A DNA stretch of 64,000 nucleotides from Novosphingobium sp. FSW06-99 (GCF_001519065.1 NZ_KQ954251.1:124001-188000), one strand, 5' to 3'; shown: positions 18,271 through 27,671, counted from the stretch's first letter. The notes: a model not told the origin generated them from the letters alone. A program made the numbers and translations.

Positions 18271-19272
18271 CTATTTGTCTCCGGCGAGCACGCGGGCATA
18301 GGCTGCACGATCGACATTGCCGCCCGACAGGATCACCGCTGTGCGCCCGTCGGCGGGCACTTTGCCCGCGATCAGCGCGGCCAGGCCCGCTGCGCCGCCC
18401 GGTTCGATCACCAGATGCAACCGGTCGAACGCCCAGCGCTGCGCCGCGCGCACTTCGGCCTCGGTGACGGATACGCCGCGCACGCCTGCCGCGTGTAACA
18501 CCGCGAAATTGATCGGATAGGTCGCCGGGGTCTGCAGCGCGTCGCATGCGGTGGGCGGGGCATCGCCGGCCACCGGCTCGATCGCGCCATGGGCCAGGCT
18601 GCGGGTCAGATCGTCCCACCCGGCGGGTTCGACCGGCACCACCGTGGCGTCGGGGCAGGCCAGCACCAGCCCCGCGCTCAGCCCGCCGCCGCCGCACGGG
18701 CAGACGATCCGCGTTGGTGCGCCGCCCGCCTGCGCCACCATTTGCGCGGCCAGTTCGATCCCGGCGCTTCCCTGGCCCTCGATCACCCACGGATCGCCAA
18801 AGGCGTGGACCAGCACTGCGCCTGATTGCGCGATCAGCGCGGCGGCAACGGCATCGCGCGATTCCCCGCCGCGCCGGTCATACAGCACAATATCGGCGCC
18901 CAGTGCGCGGGTGGCCGCCAGTTTCACTTCGGGCGCATCGGCGGGCATGACGATCCGCGCTGCGATACCCAGCCGCGCGGCGGCCCAGGCAACCCCTTGA
19001 GCGTGGTTGCCGCTCGACACCGCGACAATGCCGCGCGCGCGTTCATCGGCGGTCATGTCGGTCAGGCGGTGCCAGGCGCCCCGGATCTTGAACGCGCCGA
19101 CCGGTTGCAGACTTTCCACCTTGGCCCACACCATGGCACCATCGGGCAGGGTCAGCGGCAGCAGCGGCGTCGGCGGCAGCAATCGGGCCATTTTTGCCGC
19201 CGCGCGCAACACGCCGTCGCGCGTTGGTGCGCGCAATTCTGACAGTGGTGATTGGGGACTTGGGTTTGTCAT
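18271..19272 (-). CDS. Threonine/serine dehydratase-like PLP enzyme
   Basis: Fold-type II PLP enzyme (333 residues), probably deaminating threonine or serine to the 2-oxo acid. The PLP lysine is in GAFKIRGAWHRL at about residue 62, the substrate loop is SSGNHAQGVAWAAARLG, the phosphate loop is CGGGGLSAGL near 195, and the C-terminal motif is ILSGGNVD. It lacks the regulatory ACT domain of biosynthetic IlvA, so it may be catabolic or a racemase. The start is the ATG at 19270-19272. It is divergent from the carboxynorspermidine dehydrogenase gene. Confidence 0.82.
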   Translation of the reverse strand: MTNPSPQSPLSELRAPTRDGVLRAAAKMARLLPPTPLLPLTLPDGAMVWAKVESLQPVGAFKIRGAWHRLTDMTADERARGIVAVSSGNHAQGVAWAAARLGIAARIVMPADAPEVKLAATRALGADIVLYDRRGGESRDAVAAALIAQSGAVLVHAFGDPWVIEGQGSAGIELAAQMVAQAGGAPTRIVCPCGGGGLSAGLVLACPDATVVPVEPAGWDDLTRSLAHGAIEPVAGDAPPTACDALQTPATYPINFAVLHAAGVRGVSVTEAEVRAAQRWAFDRLHLVIEPGGAAGLAALIAGKVPADGRTAVILSGGNVDRAAYARVLAGDK

Positions 19273-19353
19273 CGTGTTGCCCTAAATGCGCGATCCATTG
19301 CCTGTCGCGCACCATGCGCGCGGGCCCACTCGCTCTACGGGAGAACACCCCCC

Positions 19354-20559
19354 ATGGCCAAGGTTCTTGTCATCGGCGCTGGCGGCGTCGGATCGGTTGC
19401 TGTTCACAAGATGGCGATGAATCCCGGCATTTTCAGCGAGATCGCGCTGGCCAGTCGCACCGTTTCAAAGTGCGAGGCGATTGCAGCCTCGGTCAAGCAG
19501 CGTACCGGGGTCGATGTGGCGACTTATGCCATCGATGCCGACGATGTTGCCGCGACCACCGCGCTGCTCAATGCGATCAGGCCCGCGCTCGTCGTCAATC
19601 TGGCGCTGCCCTATCAGGATCTGGCGATCATGGACGCCTGCCTTGCCGCCGGGGTCAACTATATGGACACCGCCAATTACGAACCGCGCGACGTGGCCAA
19701 GTTCGAATATAGCTGGCAGTGGGCCTATCAGGAAAAGTTTGCCGCCGCCGGGCTGACCGCGCTGCTCGGATCGGGGTTCGACCCCGGCGTGACCAGCGTG
19801 TTCGCGATGTGGCTGAAGAAGCACAAGCTCGACACCATCCGCACGCTCGACATTCTCGATTGCAACGGCGGCGACCATGGTCAGGCCTTTGCCACCAATT
19901 TCAATCCCGAAATCAACATCCGCGAAGTGACCGCGCCCGCGCGCCATTGGGAAGGTGGCCAGTGGGTCGAAACCCCGCCGCTGAGCACTAGGCAGAGCTT
20001 CGACTTCGAGGCGGTCGGCCCCAAGACGATGTATATGATGTACCATGAAGAGCTGGAAAGCCTGGCGCGGTTCATCCCCGAAATGGAACGCGCGCGGTTC
20101 TGGATGACGTTTGGCGATGCCTATATCACCCACCTGACCGTGCTGCAGAATGTCGGCATGACGCGGATCGATCCGGTGATCTACGAGGGCAAGGAAGTGA
20201 TCCCCCTGCAGTTCCTCAAGGCCGTGCTGCCCGAACCCGCTTCGCTGGGCGCCACCACCAAGGGCAAGACCAATATCGGCGATATCGCCACCGGCACCAA
20301 GGACGGGGTCGAGAAGACCTATTACATTTACAACATCTGCGACCACGAAGACGCCTATGCCGAAACCGGCAACCAGGCGATCAGCTATACCACCGGGGTG
20401 CCCGCGATGATCGGCGCGGCGCTGCTGGTGCAAGGCGTGTGGGGCGGCGCGGGCGTGTTCAACATGGAACAGATGGACCCCGATCCGTTCATGGACATGC
20501 TCAATGCCCATGGCCTGCCGTGGCAGGTCAAGGAACTCGACGCGCCATTGGCGTTCTGA
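19354..20559 (+). CDS. Carboxynorspermidine/carboxyspermidine dehydrogenase
   Basis: Saccharopine-dehydrogenase-like enzyme that should condense putrescine (or diaminopropane) with aspartate semialdehyde and reduce the product with NADPH to carboxyspermidine. The NAD(P) loop is VLVIGAGGVGSVAVHK at the N-terminus; family features include ANYEPRDVAKFEYSWQWAYQ and GSGFDPGVTSVFAMW. The 401 residues match the family. The next gene encodes the matching decarboxylase (nspC), which separates this from a lysine-pathway role. ATG 19354 follows a GGGAG at 19339-19343. Confidence 0.9.
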   Translation: MAKVLVIGAGGVGSVAVHKMAMNPGIFSEIALASRTVSKCEAIAASVKQRTGVDVATYAIDADDVAATTALLNAIRPALVVNLALPYQDLAIMDACLAAGVNYMDTANYEPRDVAKFEYSWQWAYQEKFAAAGLTALLGSGFDPGVTSVFAMWLKKHKLDTIRTLDILDCNGGDHGQAFATNFNPEINIREVTAPARHWEGGQWVETPPLSTRQSFDFEAVGPKTMYMMYHEELESLARFIPEMERARFWMTFGDAYITHLTVLQNVGMTRIDPVIYEGKEVIPLQFLKAVLPEPASLGATTKGKTNIGDIATGTKDGVEKTYYIYNICDHEDAYAETGNQAISYTTGVPAMIGAALLVQGVWGGAGVFNMEQMDPDPFMDMLNAHGLPWQVKELDAPLAF

Positions 20560-20575
20560 TGAAAGGTCGTTGCTG

Positions 20576-21751
20576 ATGGAAACGCGCGCGGGCGATCCCG
20601 GCGCCTTTGCCCGGTTTGATCTGGCCCGGGTCGACAGCCCGGCGTTCGTGGTCGATGCGGCGGCGTTGCGGCGCAATCTCGGCGTGCTCGCGGATGTGCG
20701 CGACCGCGCCGGGATCAGGCTGCTCGCCGCGCTCAAGGCGTTCAGCATGTGGCGCGTCGCCCCGCTGATCGGGCAGCATCTCGACGGGGTCTGCACATCA
20801 GGCCTGTGGGAGGCGAGGCTGGCCGCCGAGCATTACAGCGGCGAGATCGCGACCTATTGCGCAGGGTACAAGGCCGAGGACCTGCCGGAAATCTGCCGCG
20901 TGTCGGATCATGTGATCTTTAATTCGCCGGGGCAGATCGCGCGGTTTGCCGATGTGCTGGCGGAGGCGCGCGCGCGTGGTGACCGGTTCGATGTGGGCCT
21001 GCGCATCAATCCGCTGCATGCGACAGGCGAAGTCCCGCGCTATGACCCTTGCGCCCCGCATTCGCGGCTGGGCTTTCCGATCGACCAGTTGCGTGAAGAG
21101 CATCTGGCGGGCGTCGACGGCATCCATTTCCATTCGCTGTGCGAACAGGATCTGGAACCGCTCAAACGCACCTGGGCTGCGCTACGGCCCCGGCTGGCGC
21201 CCTTTTTCAGCCGCTTGCAATGGCTCAATTTCGGGGGCGGCCACCATATCACCCGCGCCGATTACCAACGCGACGAGCTGGTCGAGTTCCTCCAGGCGAC
21301 CAGGGCCGAGACCGGTTGCGATATCTATCTCGAACCCGGCGAGGCGGTGGCGCTCGACGCCGGGATTCTGGTCGGCACCGTGCTCGATGTGCAGCACAAC
21401 GGCATGCCGGTGGCGATCACCGACATTTCCGCGACATGCCATATGCCCGACGTGATCGAGGCGCCCTATCGCCCGGCCATGCTGAGCGAGCGGGAGGATG
21501 ACAGCGATCCCGTGCGGCTGGGCGGGCCGTCGTGTCTGGCGGGCGACGTGATCGGCGACTATCGCCTGCCCGATGGGGGCGCGCCGGGCACGCGCTTCGC
21601 GTTTCTCGATCAGGCGCACTATTCGATGGTCAAGACCACCACCTTCAACGGCGTGCCGCTGCCGTCGATCTGGTTGTGGGACAGCGAGACCGACGCGCTC
21701 GAATGCATCCGCAGCTTTGCCTATGAGGATTTCCGCGACCGGTTGTCCTGA
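20576..21751 (+). CDS. nspC: Carboxynorspermidine decarboxylase
   Basis: PLP-dependent alanine-racemase-fold decarboxylase that converts carboxyspermidine or carboxynorspermidine to spermidine or norspermidine. The PLP lysine is Lys54 in LLAALKAFSMW; other family motifs are GIHFHSLCEQ near residue 182, NFGGGHHIT near 220 and YLEPGEAVALDAG near 258. The 391 residues equal the usual NspC length. It begins 16 bases after the dehydrogenase stop, so the two form an operon. In alphaproteobacteria this pair normally makes spermidine without decarboxylated SAM. Confidence 0.93.
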   Translation: METRAGDPGAFARFDLARVDSPAFVVDAAALRRNLGVLADVRDRAGIRLLAALKAFSMWRVAPLIGQHLDGVCTSGLWEARLAAEHYSGEIATYCAGYKAEDLPEICRVSDHVIFNSPGQIARFADVLAEARARGDRFDVGLRINPLHATGEVPRYDPCAPHSRLGFPIDQLREEHLAGVDGIHFHSLCEQDLEPLKRTWAALRPRLAPFFSRLQWLNFGGGHHITRADYQRDELVEFLQATRAETGCDIYLEPGEAVALDAGILVGTVLDVQHNGMPVAITDISATCHMPDVIEAPYRPAMLSEREDDSDPVRLGGPSCLAGDVIGDYRLPDGGAPGTRFAFLDQAHYSMVKTTTFNGVPLPSIWLWDSETDALECIRSFAYEDFRDRLS

Positions 21752-21808
21752 GCGGGCGGACGGGGCAGACTGTGTGCGAAAAACACGATCTGCACCCGGA
21801 GAGCACCG

Positions 21809-23029
21809 ATGACCGACGCCGTACCCGACGCGATAGCCAGCGATCCCGTGGCCATGGGCTGGATGCAGGGGTTCCCGCCGCCGCCTGAACGCCAAGTGCT
21901 GTGGCGCAATGCCGATCACTGGCGCTTTCCCAAGACGCGCTGGGCCTTTTCGCACTTTCGCGAAATGCTGCCCACGGTGCGCGTGGCGGGCGGCAACGCG
22001 GCGCCGCTGCCGCGCGCGATCGACGAATCGCTGTCCGGGCTGACGTTCACCCCGCTGGGCAGCGACACGCCGATGACGCTCGAACAGGGACTGTTGGGCA
22101 CGTATGCCGATGGCCTGCTGGTGGTGCACAAGGGGCAGGTGATCCTCGAACGCTGGTATGGCGTAACCGGGCCGGAAACACGCCATATCGCCTTTTCGGT
22201 GACCAAGAGCTTTGTTGGCACGATCGCCGCCAGTTTGGTCGCCGAAGGGCGGCTCGATCCTGGCGCGCCGGTATCGGCCTATGTGCCCGAACTGGCTGCC
22301 AGCGGGTTCGGCAATGCCACCGTCGGGCAGGTCATGGACATGACCACGGCAGTCGCTTTCAGCGAGGAATACACGGATCCCAAATCCGGCATCGGTGCGT
22401 ATAGCGCGGCGGTCGGCTTTGTGCCGCCATCGGCCGATTATGACGGCCCGCGTGATATGTGGTCGTTTCTGGCCGGCGTCGCCGCCAATGGCGATCACGG
22501 ACAGGCGTTCACCTATCGTACCTGCAACACCGACGTGCTCAACTGGATCGTCACGCGCGTGACCGGCCAGGCCTTTGCCACCAACTTGTCCGAACGGTTC
22601 TGGCAACCGCTGGGCCTGCACGATGCCGATGTGATGGTCGATTCGATCGGTACGCCGTTTGCCGGTGGTGGGCTGTGCCTGCGGCTGGAGGATCTGGCGC
22701 GGTTTGGCGAAATGCTCCGCACCGGCGGGCAGGGGCTGGTTCCGGCGGCGGCGATCGCCGCGATCCGCCGGGGCGGGCGGCCCGATCAGTTTGACACGCC
22801 GCACTATCCGTCGCTGCCGGGGTGGAGCTATGGCAGCCAGTGGTGGCACAGCCATGGCCCCGATGGCGGGTTTTCGGCGCGCGGCATCCATGGCCAGGCG
22901 CTGTGGATTGCGCCGGAGGCCGATCTGGTGATCGCGCGGTTCGGATCGCATCCGGTGGCGGGAAACGCGGGCAACGATCCAATTTCGATCCCGATGTGGC
23001 AGGCACTGGGCCGTGCCTTGCGGGCATGA
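21809..23029 (+). CDS. Serine hydrolase, beta-lactamase fold (NylB-like)
   Basis: Class C beta-lactamase-fold hydrolase of 406 residues with the catalytic SxxK motif Ser130-Val-Thr-Lys133 (FSVTKSF) and a Tyr motif in YRTCNTDVLNWIV near 230. The C-terminal part (GIHGQALWIAPEADLVIARF) is like 6-aminohexanoate-dimer hydrolases and related esterases/amidases rather than true beta-lactamases. No signal peptide is visible, so it should be cytoplasmic. It sits between nspC and the ornithine decarboxylase gene on the same strand; a link to polyamine amides is possible but unsupported by sequence. Confidence 0.8.
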   Translation: MTDAVPDAIASDPVAMGWMQGFPPPPERQVLWRNADHWRFPKTRWAFSHFREMLPTVRVAGGNAAPLPRAIDESLSGLTFTPLGSDTPMTLEQGLLGTYADGLLVVHKGQVILERWYGVTGPETRHIAFSVTKSFVGTIAASLVAEGRLDPGAPVSAYVPELAASGFGNATVGQVMDMTTAVAFSEEYTDPKSGIGAYSAAVGFVPPSADYDGPRDMWSFLAGVAANGDHGQAFTYRTCNTDVLNWIVTRVTGQAFATNLSERFWQPLGLHDADVMVDSIGTPFAGGGLCLRLEDLARFGEMLRTGGQGLVPAAAIAAIRRGGRPDQFDTPHYPSLPGWSYGSQWWHSHGPDGGFSARGIHGQALWIAPEADLVIARFGSHPVAGNAGNDPISIPMWQALGRALRA

Positions 23030-23051
23030 GCGACAGATATATTTCAGATTT

Positions 23052-23190
23052 TTGACAGATTTGAGATTGTCCGAATTTTTCCCTTGAATTGGGGGGGGGA
23101 GGGGCTATTTACGCCGCTCGCTGCCCCATGGGGACTTCCAAACCGCAAGGCAGCTTTGTTCAACAATGTCGTTGGGGGTCCCTTGAGTTG
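23052..23190 (+). promoter_or_regulatory. Structured leader of the ornithine decarboxylase gene
   Basis: A TTGACA (23052-23057) is followed at suitable distance by a weak AT-rich -10 (about 23074-23080). The leader can pair GCTGCC (23120-23125) with GGCAGC (23149-23154), leaving a 23-base loop. Loop bases GGGAC (23131-23135) can pair with GTCCC (23178-23182), which gives an H-type pseudoknot. The second stem overlaps the G-run (23174-23178) that would be the Shine-Dalgarno sequence for TTG 23188. The known speF leader RNA of alphaproteobacteria lies at the same place; whether this is that family was not tested. Confidence 0.5.
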
Positions 23191-24399
23191 CACCATTATC
23201 TCGATGCTTTGGCCGTAGCCCGCGCAACCGCGCCGGACGAACCTGCCATTCTCAATCGCCCGCATGCCGCTGCGCGCGCTGCCCGCTTCTTTGTCGAGAA
23301 GTTTCCGGGCAAGACGCTCTATGCGGTAAAGGCCAACCCGTCGCCCGACCTGATCAAGGTTCTGTGGGGCGCGGGCGTCACCCATTATGATGTCGCCTCG
23401 ATTGCCGAAACGCGGCTGGTGCGCGGTCTGTTGCCCGAGGCCACGCTGTGCTTCATGCACCCGGTCAAGGCGCCGACCGCGATTGTCGAAGCCTATCGCG
23501 ACCACGGCGTGCGCACCTTCAGCCTCGACACCATCGAGGAACTGGAAAAGATCCGGCGTGCCACGACCGAGGCCAATGGCGGCGTCGAACCGACCGACCT
23601 GACGCTGTGCGTGCGGCTGCGCGTGTCTTCGGAATATTCCGAGCTGAGCCTGGCGTCGAAATTCGGCTGCGAACTGGCCGATGCGCGCGAGCTGTTGCAG
23701 GCCACGCGCCAGTTGGCCGATTGCCTGGGCATCTGCTTCCACGTCGGCAGCCAGGCGATGACGCCGTTTGCCTATGTGCAGGCCCTGGAAAAGGTGCGTG
23801 CGGCGATTGTGGATGCGTCGGTCACGGTCGATATCATCGATGTCGGCGGCGGTTTTCCTTCGATCTATCCGGGCATGGAACCGCCCCCGCTCGAAGATTT
23901 CTTCGCGCTGATCGACCGCACCTATGAATCGCTGCCGGTGTCATATTCGGCGGAACTGTGGTGCGAACCGGGCCGGGCGCTGTCGGCGGAATACAATTCG
24001 ATCATCGTGCGCGTCGAACGGCGCCGCGACAACGAATTGTATATCAACGACGGGGCCTATGGCGCGCTGTTCGACGCCGCGCATGTCGGCTGGCGCTTTC
24101 CGGTGCGGGTGTTGCGCGCTGCGGAAAGCCAGGCGGAACTCGTGCCGTTCAGCTTCTACGGGCCGACCTGCGACGATATGGACCATATGGCCGGGCCGTT
24201 CGAGCTGCCTGCCGATATCGGCGTGGGCGACTATATCGAAATCGGCATGCTGGGCGCCTATGGCGCGGCGATGAAGACTGCGTTCAACGGGTTTGGCGAT
24301 GCGCAGGTCCATGTCGTGACCGACGAACCGATGGCCAGCCAGTATCGCGGCACCCACCGCGATCCGCGCGTCAGCGACAACGTGGTTTCGCTGCGGTGA
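23188..24399 (+). CDS. Ornithine decarboxylase (fold type III)
   Basis: PLP enzyme that makes putrescine from ornithine (lysine to cadaverine is possible as a side activity). The PLP lysine is Lys48 in LYAVKANPSPDL; also seen are FHVGSQ near 185, VDIIDVGGGFPSIYPG near 213, WCEPGRALSAEY near 256 and the catalytic Cys in YGPTCDDMDHM near 325. Family members begin near HYLDAL, so I chose TTG 23188 with a G-rich Shine-Dalgarno 9 bases upstream; an in-frame ATG at 23128 would add 20 unrelated residues and lies in the leader RNA. Length is 403. It supplies the substrate of the carboxyspermidine pathway upstream. Confidence 0.9.
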   Translation: MHHYLDALAVARATAPDEPAILNRPHAAARAARFFVEKFPGKTLYAVKANPSPDLIKVLWGAGVTHYDVASIAETRLVRGLLPEATLCFMHPVKAPTAIVEAYRDHGVRTFSLDTIEELEKIRRATTEANGGVEPTDLTLCVRLRVSSEYSELSLASKFGCELADARELLQATRQLADCLGICFHVGSQAMTPFAYVQALEKVRAAIVDASVTVDIIDVGGGFPSIYPGMEPPPLEDFFALIDRTYESLPVSYSAELWCEPGRALSAEYNSIIVRVERRRDNELYINDGAYGALFDAAHVGWRFPVRVLRAAESQAELVPFSFYGPTCDDMDHMAGPFELPADIGVGDYIEIGMLGAYGAAMKTAFNGFGDAQVHVVTDEPMASQYRGTHRDPRVSDNVVSLR

Positions 24400-24425
24400 G
24401 CTGATCAATCAACGTTGCCATCAAC

Positions 24426-24455
24426 AAGGCCCCGCCCGACCGGCGGGGCCTTTTT
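24426..24455 (+). terminator. Rho-independent terminator of the ornithine decarboxylase gene
   Basis: AAGGCCCCGCC (24426-24436), 5-base loop, GGCGGGGCCTT (24442-24452), then a run of T to 24455. It lies 27 bases after the stop codon. Confidence 0.9.
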
Positions 24456-24476
24456 GCTTGTGCGCGGCGCCAGGAT

Positions 24477-24495
24477 TGATCGGCCAAACCGATCA
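24477..24495. promoter_or_regulatory. Inverted repeat upstream of katG, candidate operator
   Basis: TGATCGG (24477-24483), 5-base spacer, CCGATCA (24489-24495), perfect 7-bp arms. It lies about 190 bases before katG and past the previous terminator. It does not look like an OxyR site. The remaining bases up to 24683 show no other feature I can name. Confidence 0.35.
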
Positions 24496-24683
24496 GCGTG
24501 ACCGGACAAATGCGTTTCACCAATCAGACACGCTGCCCCATCGTCTGCTGCGCCGGGGAGGGCCCATTTTCCGATACCGGTGACGATCAACACAAAGTCC
24601 GGCGCAGCACGACGCGGCGTTCACCGGTGCGGTGGCGTTTGCGTGCCGATGCCTTGCGCCCGGACATCGCAAGAGGATAGACC

Positions 24684-26918
24684 ATGCGAAGCTCGCTTTC
24701 CACGCTTGCTCTGGCGCTGATGCTGGCAAGTCCGGTGGCCGCCCAGGCCGCCGACCCCGCGATGACCGCGCCCGCACCCGACAAGCCGACCACCAACAGC
24801 GACTGGTGGCCCGACCGGCTCGATCTGAGCCCGCTGCGCCAGAACGAAAACCGGGGTGCCAACCCTTATGGTGCCGATTTTGACTATGCCAAGGCGTTCC
24901 TTTCGCTTGATCTCAACGCGGTAAAGGCCGACATCGCCAAAACGCTGACCACGCCGCAGGCCTGGTGGCCGGCCGATTATGGCAACTATGGCCCGTTCTT
25001 TATCCGCATGGCCTGGCACAGCACCGGCACCTATCGCACGATCGACGGACGTGGCGGCGGCGGCGGCGGCGAACAGCGGTTTGAACCGCTCAATTCCTGG
25101 CCCGACAACGCCAATCTGGACAAGGCACGGCGCCTGTTGTGGCCGATCAAGCAGAAGTATGGTCGCAAGCTGTCGTGGGGCGATCTGATGGTGCTGACGG
25201 GCAACGTCGCGCTGGAACAGATGGGTTTCAAGACACTGGGCTTTGGCGGCGGTCGCGCGGATTCATGGCAGCCCGACGTGGTGTTCTGGGGCACCGAAAA
25301 GCAGTGGATGGGGTCCGATGCCAACCGCTTCGATGCCAAACGCAATCTCAAGGGTTCGCTCGCGGCGGTGCAGATGGGGCTGATCTACGTCAATCCCGAA
25401 GGTCCCAATGGTAATCCCGATCCACTGGCCGCCGCGCATGACATTCGCCAGGCATTTGGCCGGATGGCGATGAATGACGAGGAAATCGTCGCGCTGATCG
25501 CCGGGGGCCACACCTTTGGCAAGGCACACGGCGCGCACCCAGCCTCGTGCCTGGGCGCTGCACCGGGCGGTGCACCGATCGAAGCGCAAGGGTTGGGCTG
25601 GAAGAACACATGCGGCAGTGGCGCGGGCGCCGATGCGGTGACCAGCGGTCTCGAAGGCGCATGGTCGGCCAATCCGATCGCGTGGAGCACGCAGTATCTC
25701 GACAACTTGTTCATGTTCGACTGGGTCAAGGTCAAGAGCCCGGCGGGCGCCACGCAGTGGGAGCCGAAGAACGCCGCCGAGGTACAGATCGTGCCCGACG
25801 CGACCGATGCCGACAAGCGCCACGCACCGATGATGTTCACCACCGACATCGCGATGAAGGAAGATCCCGCGTTCCGCGCGATTGCGCTGCGGTTCAAGGA
25901 CCACCCCGACCAGTTTGCCGACGCCTTTGCCCGCGCCTGGTTCAAGCTGACCCACCGCGACATGGGGCCGAAATGGCATTACATCGGCACCGAAGTGCCC
26001 GCGCAGACCTTTTCGTGGCAGGACCCGCTGCCGGTCGAACACCATCCGCTGATCGAGGCGGCCGATGTCGTGACGCTGAAGGCCAAAGTGCTGGCATCGG
26101 GGCTGACTGGCCCGCAACTGGTCCGCGCAGCGTGGGCGGCGGCCTCGACGTATCGTGGCACCGACTTGCGCGGCGGCATCAATGGTTCGCGCATTCGTCT
26201 GGCGCCCGAAAAGGACTGGGCCGCCAACGATCCGGCGGAACTGGCCAAAGTGCTGGCCGCGCTGGAAAAACTGCGCGCCGATTACAACGCGCATGCCACC
26301 GGTGGCAAAGTGGTTAGCCTGGCCGACCTGATCGTACTGGCAGGCAATGCCGCGGTCGAACAGGCCGCGGCCAGGGCTGGGGTTGACCTGGTGCTGCCGT
26401 TCAAGCCGGGCCGCGTCGATGCGACGCAGGACCAGACCGATGTTGCCTCGTTTGCCGTGCTCGAACCCAAGGCCGATGGTTTCCGCAACTATTACAGTGC
26501 GGATAGCTGGCAGACCCCAACCCAGGCGCTGATCGACAAGGCCAGCATGCTGGGGCTGACCGTGCCGGAAATGACCGCGCTGGTCGGCGGGTTGCGCGTG
26601 CTCGATGCCAATGCCGGCGGATCGCATGCCGGTGAATTCACCAGCCATCCGGGCACGCTGACGAACGACTTCTTCGTCAACCTGCTCGACATGGGCAATG
26701 TGTGGAACAAGGCACCGGGCGACGGTCTGGTCTATGAAGGGCACGACCGCGCAAGCGGCAAGCTGAAGTGGACGGCCACCCCGGTCGACCTGATTTTCGG
26801 GTCGAATTCGGAATTGCGCGCCGTGGCCGAAGCTTATGCCTCCGACGATGCGCGCGAACAGTTCGTGCACGATTTCGCCAAGGCCTGGGCCAAAGTGATG
26901 GACGCCGACCGCTCCTGA
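24684..26918 (+). CDS. katG: Catalase-peroxidase with signal peptide
   Basis: Bifunctional heme enzyme that removes hydrogen peroxide. The distal heme motif is [13 protein letters not shown] near residue 115, the crosslinking Tyr lies in [15 protein letters not shown] near 240, and the proximal His is in [14 protein letters not shown] near 280; a second, non-heme-binding KatG domain follows. Unlike the standard cytoplasmic enzyme it starts with a cleavable signal peptide ([15 protein letters not shown]), so it should act in the periplasm, as KatP/KatG2 do. Length is 744 residues, complete. ATG 24684 follows AGAGGA. Confidence 0.95.
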   Translation: MRSSLSTLALALMLASPVAAQAADPAMTAPAPDKPTTNSDWWPDRLDLSPLRQNENRGANPYGADFDYAKAFLSLDLNAVKADIAKTLTTPQAWWPADYGNYGPFFIRMAWHSTGTYRTIDGRGGGGGGEQRFEPLNSWPDNANLDKARRLLWPIKQKYGRKLSWGDLMVLTGNVALEQMGFKTLGFGGGRADSWQPDVVFWGTEKQWMGSDANRFDAKRNLKGSLAAVQMGLIYVNPEGPNGNPDPLAAAHDIRQAFGRMAMNDEEIVALIAGGHTFGKAHGAHPASCLGAAPGGAPIEAQGLGWKNTCGSGAGADAVTSGLEGAWSANPIAWSTQYLDNLFMFDWVKVKSPAGATQWEPKNAAEVQIVPDATDADKRHAPMMFTTDIAMKEDPAFRAIALRFKDHPDQFADAFARAWFKLTHRDMGPKWHYIGTEVPAQTFSWQDPLPVEHHPLIEAADVVTLKAKVLASGLTGPQLVRAAWAAASTYRGTDLRGGINGSRIRLAPEKDWAANDPAELAKVLAALEKLRADYNAHATGGKVVSLADLIVLAGNAAVEQAAARAGVDLVLPFKPGRVDATQDQTDVASFAVLEPKADGFRNYYSADSWQTPTQALIDKASMLGLTVPEMTALVGGLRVLDANAGGSHAGEFTSHPGTLTNDFFVNLLDMGNVWNKAPGDGLVYEGHDRASGKLKWTATPVDLIFGSNSELRAVAEAYASDDAREQFVHDFAKAWAKVMDADRS

Positions 26919-26924
26919 TCGCCA

Positions 26925-26957
26925 TCGACGGGGCCCGCCAGGCGCGGGCCCCGTCGA
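26925..26957. terminator. Strong hairpin after katG
   Basis: TCGACGGGGCCCGC (26925-26938), 5-base loop, GCGGGCCCCGTCGA (26944-26957): a perfect 14-bp stem between the convergent katG and nitroreductase genes. There is no T-tract; it probably serves both directions. Confidence 0.7.
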
Positions 26958-26978
26958 CACGGCTCGTGTGATTGTGCG

Positions 26979-27671
26979 TCAGTCCGCGTCAAAACCGACG
27001 AACCGCGTGGCCTCTGCCACCGATTTGCGGCGCGAGACGACTGCGTTGGCGGGGAAGGTGTCGTCGGGCCAGCCCATCGCGACGCAGATCATGATCACCT
27101 GATCATCGGGGATCCGGGCGTGTTCGCGCACCACCGGGCTTTGCATGATGCCCTGGCTGTTGATCACGCAACCCAGCCCGCGCGACCAGGCCGCATTGAC
27201 CAGCGCGGTGGTAACCGCCCCGCAATCGAACGGAGCGATATCGCCGCCCAGCAGCGCGCGATCATAGGTTACCACCACCGATACCGGTGCATCGAACTGG
27301 CGAAACCCGCGCAAGACCCAGTCCTGCCGCTTCACCTTGTCGTCGCGGGCGATGTCCATCGCGGCGAACAGTTGCTTGGCGATCTCCACCTGGCGTTCGC
27401 GGTGGGCGCCTTCATAGACTTCGAATTTCCGGAATTCGCGCGATTCCGGAACCCCGGCCAACATGCGTTCGGTGTTGCCGGCGCGGATGCGCGCCAGCGG
27501 CTCGCCGGTGACCACGCTGAAATTCCACGGCTGTGTGTTGAGCGACGACGGCGCACGCATCGCCAGCGCCAGCACCTCTTCGATCAACGCACGCGGCACA
27601 GGTTTGTCGAGAAACCCGCGAATGCTGCGGCGGCCAAGTACCACTTCGTCAAAAAAAGGCCCTTGCGCCAA
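26979..27671 (-). CDS. Nitroreductase family oxidoreductase
   Basis: FMN-dependent NAD(P)H oxidoreductase (230 residues). The N-terminal FMN contact is GRRSIRGFLDKPV, then MRAPSSLNTQPWNFSVVTG at about residues 38-56, and the C-terminal GLGCVINSQGI and VAMGWPDD segments are typical. Substrate (nitro compound, quinone or other) cannot be told. The probable start is TTG 27671, with GGGAG seven bases upstream and no ATG nearby. It follows the TonB-dependent receptor on the same strand, with a short palindrome between them. Confidence 0.85.
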   Translation of the reverse strand: MAQGPFFDEVVLGRRSIRGFLDKPVPRALIEEVLALAMRAPSSLNTQPWNFSVVTGEPLARIRAGNTERMLAGVPESREFRKFEVYEGAHRERQVEIAKQLFAAMDIARDDKVKRQDWVLRGFRQFDAPVSVVVTYDRALLGGDIAPFDCGAVTTALVNAAWSRGLGCVINSQGIMQSPVVREHARIPDDQVIMICVAMGWPDDTFPANAVVSRRKSVAEATRFVGFDAD

